Assembly (NCBI RefSeq): GCF_018398425.1
Contig: NZ_JADPMV010000001.1
Coordinates: 1,364,001 to 1,428,000 of the forward strand
Direction of reading: 5' to 3'
From: Pseudomonas lalucatii
Lineage (GTDB): Bacteria; Pseudomonadota; Gammaproteobacteria; Pseudomonadales; Pseudomonadaceae
Length of the DNA: 64,000 nt
This document shows, in pieces, positions 8,681 to 17,397 of the stretch (the stretch's first letter is position 1; each line of letters begins with the position of its first letter). The notes under the pieces were generated by a model, which worked only from the letters and a program-made list of their open reading frames with translations, did not search any database and was not told the DNA's origin. A program made the translations under genes and the position numbers.

Positions 8681-9737
8681 TCTGGCCGCCTCGCCGCCCG
8701 GCTGGCGCCGCTGGTGGGCCACGCCCCTGGTCGGCCTGGCCGGCGGCTACCTGGCCAGCCTGATCGGCTGGCCGCTGCCGTGGATCATCGGCTCGCTGCT
8801 GGCGGTGATCGCGGCGCGCTGCGGCGGCTGGCTGATCGGCGAACTGCCGGGCGGCCGGCAGACCGGCCAATGGCTGGTCGCCAGCGGCATCGGCCTGCAC
8901 TTCACCGGCGAGGTGATGACGCAACTGCTCGGCCACTTCGCCCTGATCCTCGCCGGCGCGGTCGGCACCCTGCTGCTCAGCCTGATCGGCATCGCCCTGC
9001 TGCGCCGCGCCGGGGTCGATCGCGCCACGGCGTTCTTCGCCAGCATGCCCGGCGGCGCCAGCGAGATGGTCAACCTGGCGCAGCGGCATGACGCGCAGAT
9101 CGCCCGGGTCGCCGCCGCCCACAGCCTGCGCCTGCTGCTGGTGGTACTGCTGGTGCCGGCACTGTTCGCCTGGAGCCTGACGCCCAGCCAGGCCCCCGCC
9201 CCCGCTCCGGCGGACTGGACCTGGCTGGGCGTGCTGCTGCCGGGCGGCCTGTTGCTGGCGCTGCTGTGGAAAAGGCTCAGGCAACCCAATCCCTGGATGC
9301 TCGGCCCACTGACCCTGTGCGCCCTGGCCAGCGTCGGCTTCGACCTCGAGCTGAGGCTGCCGCCGGGACTCGGCCAGGCCGGCCAGTGGCTGATCGGCTG
9401 CGCCTTGGGCTGCCACTTCGACCGCAGCTTCTTTCGCAGCGCGCCGGGCTTCCTGGCTCGCATCCTGCTGTTCAGCCTGCTGGCCATGCTCGGCGCCGCT
9501 CTGCTGGGCATGCTCCTCGGCCTGCTGCTCGGCCAGGGTGCCAGTTCGCTGATGCTGGGCATGATGCCCGGTGGCATCACCGAGCTGTGCCTGACCGCCG
9601 AAGCCCTGCAGCTGTCGGTGGCGCTGGTCACCGCGTTGCAGGTGCTGCGGCTGTTTCTGGTGATGTTCCTGGCCGAACCGCTGTTCCGCCTGTGGCAACG
9701 GCTCAGGCCGGTAACCCCTTCCACGACCACGCCTTAG
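8673..9737 (+). CDS. AbrB-family membrane protein (putative ammonia monooxygenase-like / transporter)
   Basis: This 354-residue hydrophobic protein is made of two similar halves. Each has a SMPGGASEMVNLA or MMPGGITELCLTAEAL type motif preceded by membrane helices, the hallmark of the AbrB/Gate-like family often mislabelled as ammonia monooxygenase. The family is thought to be transporter-like; its substrate is unknown. ATG 8673 lies inside the last codons of tctA (8-base overlap), so translation is coupled to the tricarboxylate permease. A terminator overlaps its stop codon, closing the operon. The role in tricarboxylate use is inferred from position only. Confidence 0.8.
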   Translation: MPDLAASPPGWRRWWATPLVGLAGGYLASLIGWPLPWIIGSLLAVIAARCGGWLIGELPGGRQTGQWLVASGIGLHFTGEVMTQLLGHFALILAGAVGTLLLSLIGIALLRRAGVDRATAFFASMPGGASEMVNLAQRHDAQIARVAAAHSLRLLLVVLLVPALFAWSLTPSQAPAPAPADWTWLGVLLPGGLLLALLWKRLRQPNPWMLGPLTLCALASVGFDLELRLPPGLGQAGQWLIGCALGCHFDRSFFRSAPGFLARILLFSLLAMLGAALLGMLLGLLLGQGASSLMLGMMPGGITELCLTAEALQLSVALVTALQVLRLFLVMFLAEPLFRLWQRLRPVTPSTTTP

Positions 9738-9761
9738 CCCGCCTCGTGCGGGCTCTTTTTT
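9736..9761 (+). terminator. Rho-independent terminator of the opdH-tct operon
   Basis: A perfect 7-bp stem AGCCCGC / GCGGGCT with a 5-base loop is followed by CTTTTTT. The stem begins inside the TAG stop codon of the AbrB-like gene. Confidence 0.9.
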
Positions 9762-9838
9762 GCCCGTATTTCCCGCCTGGCCGCCGACTGGCCTTTACTG
9801 GTCAGCAACTCCCACGTTTCATCGCGGAGGCGGTGCCG

Positions 9839-10720
9839 ATGATTCCGAGCTGGCGAGTCTTCTGCAAAACCCTGCCCCTGCTGCTCGGCCTGGGCCTGCT
9901 GTTGAGCGCCTGCAGCCGGGTCGAGCTGATCTACCGCAACCTCGACTGGCTGCTGCCCTGGCGCCTGGAGCATTATCTCGACCTCGACCGCCAGCAGCGC
10001 GCCTGGCTCGAGCCGCGCCTGCGAGCCCACCTGGACTGGCACTGCAGCCGCGAACTGCCGCGCAACCTGGCCTGGTTGCAGCGCAGCCGCGAGCTGGTCG
10101 AGCAGCCGCAGGTCAGCGCCGCGCAACTGGTCGAGCACCTGGCCGAAGTCGATGCGGCGCTGCAGCGCATCGCCGTGCAGGTCACCCCGACCGCCATCGA
10201 CCTGCTGCGGAGCCTCGGCGCCGAGCAGGTGGCCGAACTCGAGTCGGTACTTCGGGCGGACTATCACGACGATCGCCGGAGCTTTCTCGACCCACCGCTG
10301 GCGCGCCAGATCGACGAACGCGCCGCGCGCCTGGAACGGCGCCTGCAGCCCTGGTTCGGCCGGCTCAACGCCGCGCAGCGACGTCACCTCGCGCTCTGGT
10401 CCCAGGCCCTGGGCGAACAGAATCGCCTGTGGCTGAGCAACCGCCTGCGCTGGCAAAGCGAACTCCTGGCGGCACTGGCCGCGCGCGACAGCGCGGCTTT
10501 CCCCGCGCGCCTGACCCGCCTGCTGCAGGCGCGCGAGAGCTTCCACGACGCCGAGTACCGTGACGCCTACTCGCGCGCCCGACAGGCGGCCGCCGAGCTG
10601 CTCAGCCAGTTGCTCGGCAGCGCCGATGTTCGGCAGCGCCGGCGCCTGAGCCAGCGCCTGGCACAGCTCAGCCGCGACCTGGCCGAACAGCTCTGCGCTG
10701 CGTCGCCCGCGCGCGCCTGA
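9839..10720 (+). CDS. DUF6279-type lipoprotein
   Basis: The product has 293 residues. ATG 9839 is chosen because GGAGG lies 7 bases upstream and the protein then starts with a lipoprotein signal peptide (PLLLGLGLLLSACS, lipobox LSAC). The rest is helical and very rich in Leu, Arg, Gln and Glu, with an RVELIYRNLDWLLPWRLEHYLDLDRQQR segment typical of a conserved Pseudomonas lipoprotein family of unknown function. It is probably anchored in the outer membrane facing the periplasm. It is convergent with ung (8 bases between stops). The much longer frame starting at 9266 overlaps the AbrB gene and a terminator and is not credible. Confidence 0.78.
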   Translation: MIPSWRVFCKTLPLLLGLGLLLSACSRVELIYRNLDWLLPWRLEHYLDLDRQQRAWLEPRLRAHLDWHCSRELPRNLAWLQRSRELVEQPQVSAAQLVEHLAEVDAALQRIAVQVTPTAIDLLRSLGAEQVAELESVLRADYHDDRRSFLDPPLARQIDERAARLERRLQPWFGRLNAAQRRHLALWSQALGEQNRLWLSNRLRWQSELLAALAARDSAAFPARLTRLLQARESFHDAEYRDAYSRARQAAAELLSQLLGSADVRQRRRLSQRLAQLSRDLAEQLCAASPARA

Positions 10721-10728
10721 GCGCCGCC

Positions 10729-11421
10729 TTACAGCTCGGGCAGGCGCCAGTCCACCGGCGTCAGGCCGTTCTGCTCGAGGAACTTGTTGGTGCGACCGAA
10801 GTGGCCGTTGCCGATGAAGCCGCGGTGGGCGGACAGTGGCGAGGGGTGCGGCGAGCGCAGGATCAAATGCCGGGTCGGGTCGATCAGGCGCTGCTTGCTC
10901 TGGGCATGGGCGCCCCACAGCAGGAACACCAGGTGCTCGCACTGCTGGCTGACGGTCTCGATCACCCTGTCGGTGAACAGTTGCCAGCCCTTGCCGGCAT
11001 GGGAGCCGGCGACGCCGCGCTCCACCGTCAGCGAGGTGTTGAGCAGCAGCACGCCCTGCTCGGCCCAATGCTGCAGGCAGCCGTGGCTGGCGATGTCGAT
11101 GTTCAGGTCGCGCTTGAGCTCCTTGTAGATGTTCAACAGGGAGGGCGGCGTCGGCACCCCGGGCTGCACCGAGAAACACAGGCCATGGGCCTGGCCCGGG
11201 CCGTGATAGGGGTCCTGGCCGATGATCACCACCTTGACCCGCGCCAGCGGCGTGGAGTTGAGCGCATTGAAGATCAGCGGCCCCGGCGGGTAGACCTCCT
11301 TGCCGGCGGCCTTCTCCTGGCGCAGGAAGTCGCCCAGCTCCTTCATGTAGGGCTTGTCGAACTCCTCGCGCAGGGCCTGCTTCCAGCCGGCTTCGAGTTT
11401 GATGTGGTCGACGGCGGTCAT
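10729..11421 (-). CDS. ung: Uracil-DNA glycosylase
   Basis: The 230-residue product has all family-1 signatures: the water-activating motif [18 protein letters not shown] (catalytic Asp in DPYH), the [11 protein letters not shown] loop, [10 protein letters not shown] and the [17 protein letters not shown] intercalation loop with its histidine. It removes uracil from DNA as the first step of base excision repair. Length equals that of the family. ung also lies near tct and the same AraC/valine-type genes in P. aeruginosa, which supports a core chromosomal location. Confidence 0.97.
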   Translation of the reverse strand: MTAVDHIKLEAGWKQALREEFDKPYMKELGDFLRQEKAAGKEVYPPGPLIFNALNSTPLARVKVVIIGQDPYHGPGQAHGLCFSVQPGVPTPPSLLNIYKELKRDLNIDIASHGCLQHWAEQGVLLLNTSLTVERGVAGSHAGKGWQLFTDRVIETVSQQCEHLVFLLWGAHAQSKQRLIDPTRHLILRSPHPSPLSAHRGFIGNGHFGRTNKFLEQNGLTPVDWRLPEL

Positions 11422-11496
11422 AGCGGATTCCTGGACTCGCGGGCAAAGGGAGACGGCACGCTAGAGAAGCCCCCCGCGCAAGTCAAGGCAGCCGCC

Positions 11497-12399
11497 TCAG
11501 CCCTGGTGCAGCGCCCGGTAGTGGCTGGGCGCCATGCCCACCACCTTGCGGAACAGCCGCGAGAAGTAATAGACGTCGTCATAGCCCAGCTGTTCGGCGA
11601 CCTGGCGGATGCCCTGGGTGCCCTCGTCCAGCAGGCGGCAGGCATGGGCCATCTTCAGCTGGATGAAGTCCTGGATCGGCGCATGGCCGGTCAGGGCGCG
11701 GTAGGTCTTGGCGAAGTGGAAACGCGACAGCTTGAACTGCGCCGCCAGTTCATCGAGGTTGAGCGAGCCGTGCAGGTGGGCACGCATCACCGCCTGTACC
11801 GCGTCGACGTCCAGCACCCGCCCGGATTTCAGCTGGGCCCGGGCCGGCAGCACCGCCAGCGAGGCCAGCAGGGACTGCAGCTGGTGCGCCGCATAGATGA
11901 AGTGCGGCAGGCTCAGGCCCTGCCGGCGCAGGCCCAGCAGCGCATCGAACTCGGCCAGCAGGCGCGGCTGCACGCCGATGCGCCGCAACGTCCCCTGGCC
12001 CAGGGGACGCAGGAAGTCCGCCGCCAGCTCGCCGTCGAAGTGTACGAAGTACAGGGTCCAGGGCCGCTCGCCATCGGCGCCATAGGCGTGGGCCTGGCCC
12101 TTGGGCAGCAGCAGCAGATCGCCGCCGCCGACCGCCATTCGTCCATCCGCGGTTTCCAGCCAGCCCTGGCCGGCACGGCAGTAGATCAGCAGGTGATCGC
12201 TCGGCGCCGGCCGGCTCATGCGATGCCCCGACGCCTCCGGGTAGAAGCCCAGGGCCAGCGGGTAGCAGCCCTGGGCCAGGGGATGACGGGCCAGCAGCCG
12301 GCGCAGGCGCGGCGGGGTGATGAAGCGCACGCCGTTGGCCGGCAGCGGCCAGTTGGACGTATCGACGCGCGCACCTGTGCTGTTTTTATCCATCGCCAT
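11497..12399 (-). CDS. AraC-family transcriptional regulator
   Basis: The 300-residue product has an N-terminal cupin-type sensing domain (GHRMSRPAPSDHLLIYCRAGQGWLE ... LLLLPKGQAHAYGAD) and a C-terminal pair of helix-turn-helices (LNLDELAAQFKLSRFHFAKTYRALTG ... IRQVAEQLGYDDVYYFSRLFRKVVGMAPSHYR). ATG 12399 has GGAGG 6 bases before it. It is divergent from the acyl-CoA catabolic operon starting at 12587, as in P. aeruginosa, so it is the likely activator of that operon. The inducer is unknown. Confidence 0.88.
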   Translation of the reverse strand: MAMDKNSTGARVDTSNWPLPANGVRFITPPRLRRLLARHPLAQGCYPLALGFYPEASGHRMSRPAPSDHLLIYCRAGQGWLETADGRMAVGGGDLLLLPKGQAHAYGADGERPWTLYFVHFDGELAADFLRPLGQGTLRRIGVQPRLLAEFDALLGLRRQGLSLPHFIYAAHQLQSLLASLAVLPARAQLKSGRVLDVDAVQAVMRAHLHGSLNLDELAAQFKLSRFHFAKTYRALTGHAPIQDFIQLKMAHACRLLDEGTQGIRQVAEQLGYDDVYYFSRLFRKVVGMAPSHYRALHQG

Positions 12400-12586
12400 G
12401 CCGGCCCTCCCCCATCCGCTCGCCAACGCTTGCGCCTACCGGGGTACTGGCGGTGCAAATCGCGAACTCAATCCCAAGATCGTCCATCCAATGACCAAGA
12501 TCGTCAATCCACAAGCACGCCTGCGGCGGCTATAACACTAAGGAACGTCACCCGGCGCCCAGCGCGGCCGCAATCAGGAGAGAGCG

Positions 12587-14080
12587 ATGGCCAAGGCAAT
12601 CCCGCAGTTGATCGAAGGGCAGTGGCGCGAGAGCCGAGCCCGCGAATTCATCGAAGTCACCGACCCGGCGACCCAGGAGGTGCTGGCCCTGGCACCGAAG
12701 GCCACCGCCGAGGAGATCGAGGCGGCCGTGGCCAGCGCCAAGGTCGCTTTCCTGTCCTGGCGCGAAGTGCCGGTACCGGAGCGCGCGCGCCTGATGCTGC
12801 GCTACCAGCACCTGCTCAAGGAGCACCACGACGAACTGGCGCAGATCCTCAGCGGGGAGACCGGCAAGACCCTGGCCGACGCCAAGGGCGACGTCTGGCG
12901 CGGCATCGAGGTGGTCGAGCAGGCGGCCAATATCGCCAGCCTGATGATGGGCGAGACGGCCGAGAACGTCGCCACCGGCATCGACACCGCCAGCTGGATC
13001 CAGCCCCTGGGCGTGTGCACCGGGATCACCCCGTTCAACTTCCCGGCGATGATCCCGCTGTGGATGTTCCCTCTGGCCATCGCCGCCGGCAACACCTTCA
13101 TCCTCAAGCCGTCGGAGCAGGACCCGCTGACCCCCAACCGCCTGGCCGAGCTGTTCATCGAGGCCGGCGCGCCCAAGGGCGTGCTGCAGGTGCTGCACGG
13201 CGGCCGCGAGGTGGTCGACAGCCTGCTCACCCACCCGGACATCCGCGCCATCTCCTTCGTCGGCTCGGTGCCGGTGGGCCAGCACATCTACCGCACCGGC
13301 ACCGCCCACCTCAAGCGCGTGCAGGCCTTCGCCGGGGCGAAGAACCACATGGTGATACTGCCCGACGCCAACAAGGACCAGGTGCTCAGCAACCTGGTCG
13401 GCGCCAGCTGCGGCGCCGCCGGCCAGCGCTGCATGGCGATCAGCGTGGCAGTGTTCGTCGGTGAGTCGAAACAGTGGATCGACGAGCTGGCGGCGCAGAT
13501 GGCCGAGCTGCGCCCCGGCCCCTGGACCGACCCCCATGCCGCCTTCGGCCCGCTGATCAGCCAGCAGGCCAGGCAACGGGTGCTGCGCCTGATCGCCGAG
13601 GGCAAGGCCGAGGGCGCCGAGTGCCTGCTCGATGGCTCGCACTGCACGGTCGAGGGCTATCCCAACGGCAACTGGCTGGGCCCCACCCTGTTCCGCGGCG
13701 TGACCAGCAAGATGGGCCTGTACCGCGAGGAGATCTTCGGCCCGGTGCTGGTGTGCATGGAGGTCGACACCCTGGACGAGGCCATCGCCCTGGTCAACGC
13801 CAGCCCCTACGGCAACGGCACCAGTGTCTTCACCCGCTCCGGCGGCGCCGCCCGCCACTACCAGCATGCGGTGGAGGTCGGCCAGGTCGGCGTCAACGTG
13901 GCCATCCCGGTGCCGCTGCCGTTCTTCTCCTTCACCGGCTGGAAGGGCTCGTTCTACGGCGACCTGCACGCCTACGGCAAACAGGGCGTACGCTTCTATA
14001 CCGAGACCAAGACGGTCACCACCCGCTGGTTCGACGAGAGCCCGGTGACGGGGCCGAACATGACCATCCACCTGAAATAG
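12587..14080 (+). CDS. CoA-acylating methylmalonate-semialdehyde dehydrogenase
   Basis: This 497-residue NAD-dependent aldehyde dehydrogenase oxidises (methyl)malonate semialdehyde to propionyl- or acetyl-CoA, the last step of valine breakdown. Diagnostic features are [21 protein letters not shown], the cofactor loop SFVGSVPVG, the family-specific [14 protein letters not shown] in place of the usual catalytic Glu segment, and the nucleophilic Cys in GQRCMA. Start ATG 12587 has AGGAGAG nearby. It opens a five-gene operon with acyl-CoA dehydrogenase, two hydratase-fold enzymes and a 3-hydroxyisobutyrate dehydrogenase. It resembles MmsA and is likely a paralogue of a main mmsA elsewhere. Confidence 0.88.
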   Translation: MAKAIPQLIEGQWRESRAREFIEVTDPATQEVLALAPKATAEEIEAAVASAKVAFLSWREVPVPERARLMLRYQHLLKEHHDELAQILSGETGKTLADAKGDVWRGIEVVEQAANIASLMMGETAENVATGIDTASWIQPLGVCTGITPFNFPAMIPLWMFPLAIAAGNTFILKPSEQDPLTPNRLAELFIEAGAPKGVLQVLHGGREVVDSLLTHPDIRAISFVGSVPVGQHIYRTGTAHLKRVQAFAGAKNHMVILPDANKDQVLSNLVGASCGAAGQRCMAISVAVFVGESKQWIDELAAQMAELRPGPWTDPHAAFGPLISQQARQRVLRLIAEGKAEGAECLLDGSHCTVEGYPNGNWLGPTLFRGVTSKMGLYREEIFGPVLVCMEVDTLDEAIALVNASPYGNGTSVFTRSGGAARHYQHAVEVGQVGVNVAIPVPLPFFSFTGWKGSFYGDLHAYGKQGVRFYTETKTVTTRWFDESPVTGPNMTIHLK

Positions 14081-14157
14081 CTCCGCGCCGGGCCGGGCGC
14101 CGTGCCGGCCCGGTCCGGCCCACCCGCCGGCGACGGCGCGCCTGACAAGGATATGCA

Positions 14158-15321
14158 ATGGACTTCGAACTCAGCGATGAACAACGCCTGCTGGTCGACA
14201 GCGCCCGCGCCTTCGCCCGCCACGAACTGGCGCCCCACGCCGGCGACTGGGACCGCGACCACCACTTCCCGGTCGAGGTGATCAAGCGCGCCGGCGAACA
14301 GGGCTACCTGGCCCTGTACCTCGACGAGGAGGATGGCGGCCTGGGCCTGTCGCGGCTGTCCGCGGCGCTGATCTTCGAGCAGCTGGCGGCCGGCTGCGTG
14401 GCCACCACGGCCTACATGACCATCCACAACATGGCCATCTGGATGCTCGCCAGCTTCGCCGACGCCGAACTCAAGGCGCGCTGGCTGCCGCGCCTGATCG
14501 GCGGCGAGCTGCTCGCCTCCTACTGCCTGACCGAGCCGGACGCCGGCTCCGACGCGGCGCGCCTGGCCACTCGCGCACGCCGGGAGGGCGAGCACTATGT
14601 GCTGGACGGCAGCAAGTGCTTCATCTCCGGCGCCGGCAGCACGGATGTCCTGATCGTGATGGCGCGCACCGGCCAGGAGGGCGCCAAGGGCATCTCCTGC
14701 TTCCTGGTGCCGGCCGACGCCGAGGGCGTGAAATACGGGCGCAACGAACTGAAGATGGGCTGGTGCGCCCAGCCGACCCGCACCATCGCCTTCGAGGGCG
14801 TGCGCATTCCCGTCGGCAACCGCATCGGCCCCGAGGGCCAGGGCTTCGTCTATGCCATGAAGGGCCTGGACGGCGGCCGCCTGAATATCGCCAGCTGCTC
14901 GCTGGGCGCGGCCCAGGCGGCGCTGGAGCAGTCGCTGCGCTACGTCGAGGAGCGCAAGCAATTCGGCAAGGCCCTCAGCGAGTTCCAGGCCCTGCAGTTC
15001 AAGCTGGCCGACATGCTCACCGCGCTCACCGCCAGCCGGCAGATGGTGCGCCTGGCCGCGCACAAGCTGGACCACCGGCATGGCGAAGCCAGCCTGTACT
15101 GCGCCATGGCCAAGCGCTTCGCCACCGACCAGTGCTTCGCGCTGTGCAACGAGGCCCTGCAATTGCACGGCGGCTATGGTTACCTGAACGACTACCCGCT
15201 GGAGCGCTGGGTGCGTGACAGCCGCGTGCACCAGATACTCGAGGGCACCAACGAAATCATGCGGGTGATCATCGCCCGCCGCCTGCTCGAGCAGGGCGGC
15301 ATGCTCGATCGCCTGCTCTAG
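14158..15321 (+). CDS. Acyl-CoA dehydrogenase, isobutyryl-CoA type
   Basis: This 387-residue FAD flavoprotein has the standard order: N-terminal helical domain, middle strand domain (YCLTEPDAGSDAARLATRA; KCFISGAGSTDVLIVMART) and C-terminal helical domain (YVEERKQFGKALSEFQALQFKLADM; GGYGYLNDYPLERWVRDSRVHQILEGTNEIMR), with the catalytic base in the EGTNE segment. It introduces the alpha-beta double bond into a short branched acyl-CoA and passes electrons to ETF. Operon context with 3-hydroxyisobutyryl-CoA hydrolase and dehydrogenase points to isobutyryl-CoA. It ends at a palindromic repeat. Confidence 0.88.
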   Translation: MDFELSDEQRLLVDSARAFARHELAPHAGDWDRDHHFPVEVIKRAGEQGYLALYLDEEDGGLGLSRLSAALIFEQLAAGCVATTAYMTIHNMAIWMLASFADAELKARWLPRLIGGELLASYCLTEPDAGSDAARLATRARREGEHYVLDGSKCFISGAGSTDVLIVMARTGQEGAKGISCFLVPADAEGVKYGRNELKMGWCAQPTRTIAFEGVRIPVGNRIGPEGQGFVYAMKGLDGGRLNIASCSLGAAQAALEQSLRYVEERKQFGKALSEFQALQFKLADMLTALTASRQMVRLAAHKLDHRHGEASLYCAMAKRFATDQCFALCNEALQLHGGYGYLNDYPLERWVRDSRVHQILEGTNEIMRVIIARRLLEQGGMLDRLL

Positions 15322-15367
15322 GGTGCGCCATGCGCACCATTCCTTCGGTGCACTCAACGCACCCTAG
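15318..15367 (+). repeat. Intergenic inverted repeat in the catabolic operon
   Basis: CTAGGGTGCG (15318-15327) and its perfect complement CGCACCCTAG (15358-15367) enclose a second GCGCACC / GGTGC pair. It resembles dispersed Pseudomonas GGTGCGC-type repeats and starts within the stop codon of the dehydrogenase gene. It may stabilise the upstream mRNA. Confidence 0.75.
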
Positions 15368-15394
15368 GCAACAGCCAATGACACGAGGACACTT

Positions 15395-16213
15395 ATGACC
15401 ACCGCCCTGGAACCCTACAGCCCCGGCCTGTTCGACCTGACCCACAAGATCACCGTGGAGAAGCACGGCCACACGGCGCTGATCACCATCAACCACCCGC
15501 CGGCCAATACCTGGGACCGCGACTCGCTGATCGGCCTCAAGCAGCTGATCGAGCACCTCAACCGCGACGACGATATCTATGCCCTGGTGGTCACCGGCCA
15601 GGGCAGCAAGTTCTTCAGCGCCGGCGCCGACCTCAACCTGTTCGCCGACGGCGACAAGGCCCGCGCCCGCGAGATGGCGCGACGCTTCGGCGAGGCCTTC
15701 GAGGCGCTGCGCGACTTCCGCGGGGTGTCGATCGCCGCGATCAACGGCTACGCCATGGGCGGCGGCCTGGAGTGCGCCCTGGCCTGCGACCTGCGCATCG
15801 CCGAGCGCCAGGCGCAGATGGCCCTGCCGGAAGCCACGGTGGGCCTGCTGCCCTGCGCCGGCGGCACCCAGGCGCTGCCCTGGCTGGTCGGCGAGGGCTG
15901 GGCCAAGCGCATGATCCTCTGCGGCGAACGCATCAACGCCGAGACCGCGCTGCGCATCGGCCTGGTCGAGCAGCTGGTCGATAGCGGCGAGGCGCGCAAC
16001 CACGCCCTGCTGCTGGCGGCCAAGGTGGCGCGGCAGAGCCCGGTGGCGGTGCGCACCATCAAGCCGCTGATCCAGGGCGCCCGCGAGCGCAACCCGAACC
16101 AGTGGCTGCCGGAGGAACGCGAGCGCTTCGTCGACCTGTTCGACGCCGACGACACCCGCGAGGGCGTCAATGCCTTCCTGGAGAAACGCGAGCCGCAGTG
16201 GCGCAACAAGTAA
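15395..16213 (+). CDS. dspI: Enoyl-CoA hydratase/isomerase, DspI-like
   Basis: This 272-residue crotonase-fold protein has the oxyanion-hole segments FFSAGADLNLFADG and AINGYAMGGGLECALACDLRIAE and the acidic catalytic segment LPEATVGLLPCAGGTQALPWLVGE. From memory its sequence and its place between the acyl-CoA dehydrogenase and a second hydratase-fold gene match PA0745 (DspI) of P. aeruginosa, reported as required for making the biofilm-dispersing fatty acid cis-2-decenoate. In the catabolic reading it would hydrate methacrylyl-CoA. The orthology is inferred from synteny and recalled sequence; which role it plays here is open. Confidence 0.75.
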   Translation: MTTALEPYSPGLFDLTHKITVEKHGHTALITINHPPANTWDRDSLIGLKQLIEHLNRDDDIYALVVTGQGSKFFSAGADLNLFADGDKARAREMARRFGEAFEALRDFRGVSIAAINGYAMGGGLECALACDLRIAERQAQMALPEATVGLLPCAGGTQALPWLVGEGWAKRMILCGERINAETALRIGLVEQLVDSGEARNHALLLAAKVARQSPVAVRTIKPLIQGARERNPNQWLPEERERFVDLFDADDTREGVNAFLEKREPQWRNK

Positions 16214-16253
16214 CCCTGGAGCGGCAGGCGAAGGCCGCCGGACGAGAACGACG

Positions 16254-17357
16254 ATGAACGTGAGTTTCGAGCTACACCACAGCCTGCACGGCTACCAGAT
16301 CGGCATCGCCAGCCTGGATGCCGAGAAGAGCCTCAACGCCCTGACCCTGCCGATGATCGAGGCGCTGGACGCCCAGCTCGCGGCCTGGGCCGCGGACCCC
16401 AGGGTGGCCTGCGTGCTGCTGCGCGGCAACGGCGCCAGGGCCTTCTGCGCCGGCGGCGACGTGGTCCAGCTGGTGCAGGAATGCCGCGCCCATCCGGGCG
16501 AGGTGCCGCCCCTGGCGCGGCGCTTCTTCGCCGACGAATACCGCCTCGACCACCGCATCCACCGCTATCCGAAGCCGCTGATCTGCTGGGCCCACGGCCA
16601 TGTGCTGGGCGGCGGCATGGGCCTGATGCAGGGCGCCGGCCTGCGCATCGTCACCCCCTCGAGTCGCCTGGGGATGCCGGAGATCAATATCGGTCTGTAC
16701 CCGGATGTCGGCGGCAGCTGGTTCCTCGCCCGCCTGCCCGGCAAGCTCGGCCTGTTCCTCGGCCTCACCGCCAGCGCCATCAACGCCCGCGACGCCCTGG
16801 ACCTGGACCTGGCCGACCGCTTCCTGCTCGACAGCCAGCAGGATGCGCTGATCGACGGCCTGATCCAGCTCAACTGGCAGGAACAACCGCAACTGCAGCT
16901 GCACAGCCTGTTCCAGGCCCTGCAGCATGAGGCCCGCGGCGAACTGCCGGAAGCCCAGTGGCTGCCGCGCCGCGAGCGCATCGACCAGCTGCTCGACCAA
17001 CCCGACCTGCCCGCCGCCTGGCTCGCCCTGACAGCCCTGCAGGACGACGGCGATGCGTTGCTGGCTCGCGCCGCCAGGACCCTGGCCCGGGGTTGCCCGC
17101 TCACCGCCCACCTGGTCTGGCAGCAGATCGCCCGGGCCAGGCGCATGTCCCTGGAGCAGGTGTTCCAGATGGAATACGCCATGAGCCTCAACTGTTGCCG
17201 CCATCCGGAGTTCCCCGAAGGCGTGCGCGCGCGGCTGATCGACAAGGATCAGACACCGCAGTGGCACTGGACGGACGTCGCGGGCATCGCCGCCGAGGTG
17301 GTCGAGGCCCACTTCAGCGAGACCTGGGAAGGCCCCCATCCCCTGGCGGACCTCTGA
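16254..17357 (+). CDS. 3-hydroxyisobutyryl-CoA hydrolase (ECH_2 family)
   Basis: This 367-residue crotonase-fold enzyme is longer than hydratases. It carries ECH_2/HIBCH features: RAFCAGGDVVQLVQECR, CWAHGHVLGGGMGLMQGAGLRIVTPSSRLGMPEINIGLYPDVGGSWFLARL and a C-terminal LIDKDQTPQWHW segment. The Glu of MPEINIGLYPD is the expected catalytic acid. It releases 3-hydroxyisobutyrate from its CoA ester so that the following dehydrogenase can act. ATG 16254 is chosen over an upstream frame because that would overlap the DspI-like gene by 44 bases. Confidence 0.85.
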   Translation: MNVSFELHHSLHGYQIGIASLDAEKSLNALTLPMIEALDAQLAAWAADPRVACVLLRGNGARAFCAGGDVVQLVQECRAHPGEVPPLARRFFADEYRLDHRIHRYPKPLICWAHGHVLGGGMGLMQGAGLRIVTPSSRLGMPEINIGLYPDVGGSWFLARLPGKLGLFLGLTASAINARDALDLDLADRFLLDSQQDALIDGLIQLNWQEQPQLQLHSLFQALQHEARGELPEAQWLPRRERIDQLLDQPDLPAAWLALTALQDDGDALLARAARTLARGCPLTAHLVWQQIARARRMSLEQVFQMEYAMSLNCCRHPEFPEGVRARLIDKDQTPQWHWTDVAGIAAEVVEAHFSETWEGPHPLADL

Positions 17358-17397
17358 GTCCCGGCGGCACCACAGGCAATCCACAAGGAGAACGACA

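Noticed and set aside
7070..8722. 550-residue minus-strand frame opposite tctA
   Set aside because: Rich in His, Gln and Ala with no motif; a shadow of tctA codons.
10801..13464. 887-residue plus-strand frame across ung, the AraC gene and the start of the dehydrogenase gene
   Set aside because: It overlaps three well-supported genes in other frames and has the unstructured composition of a high-GC shadow frame.
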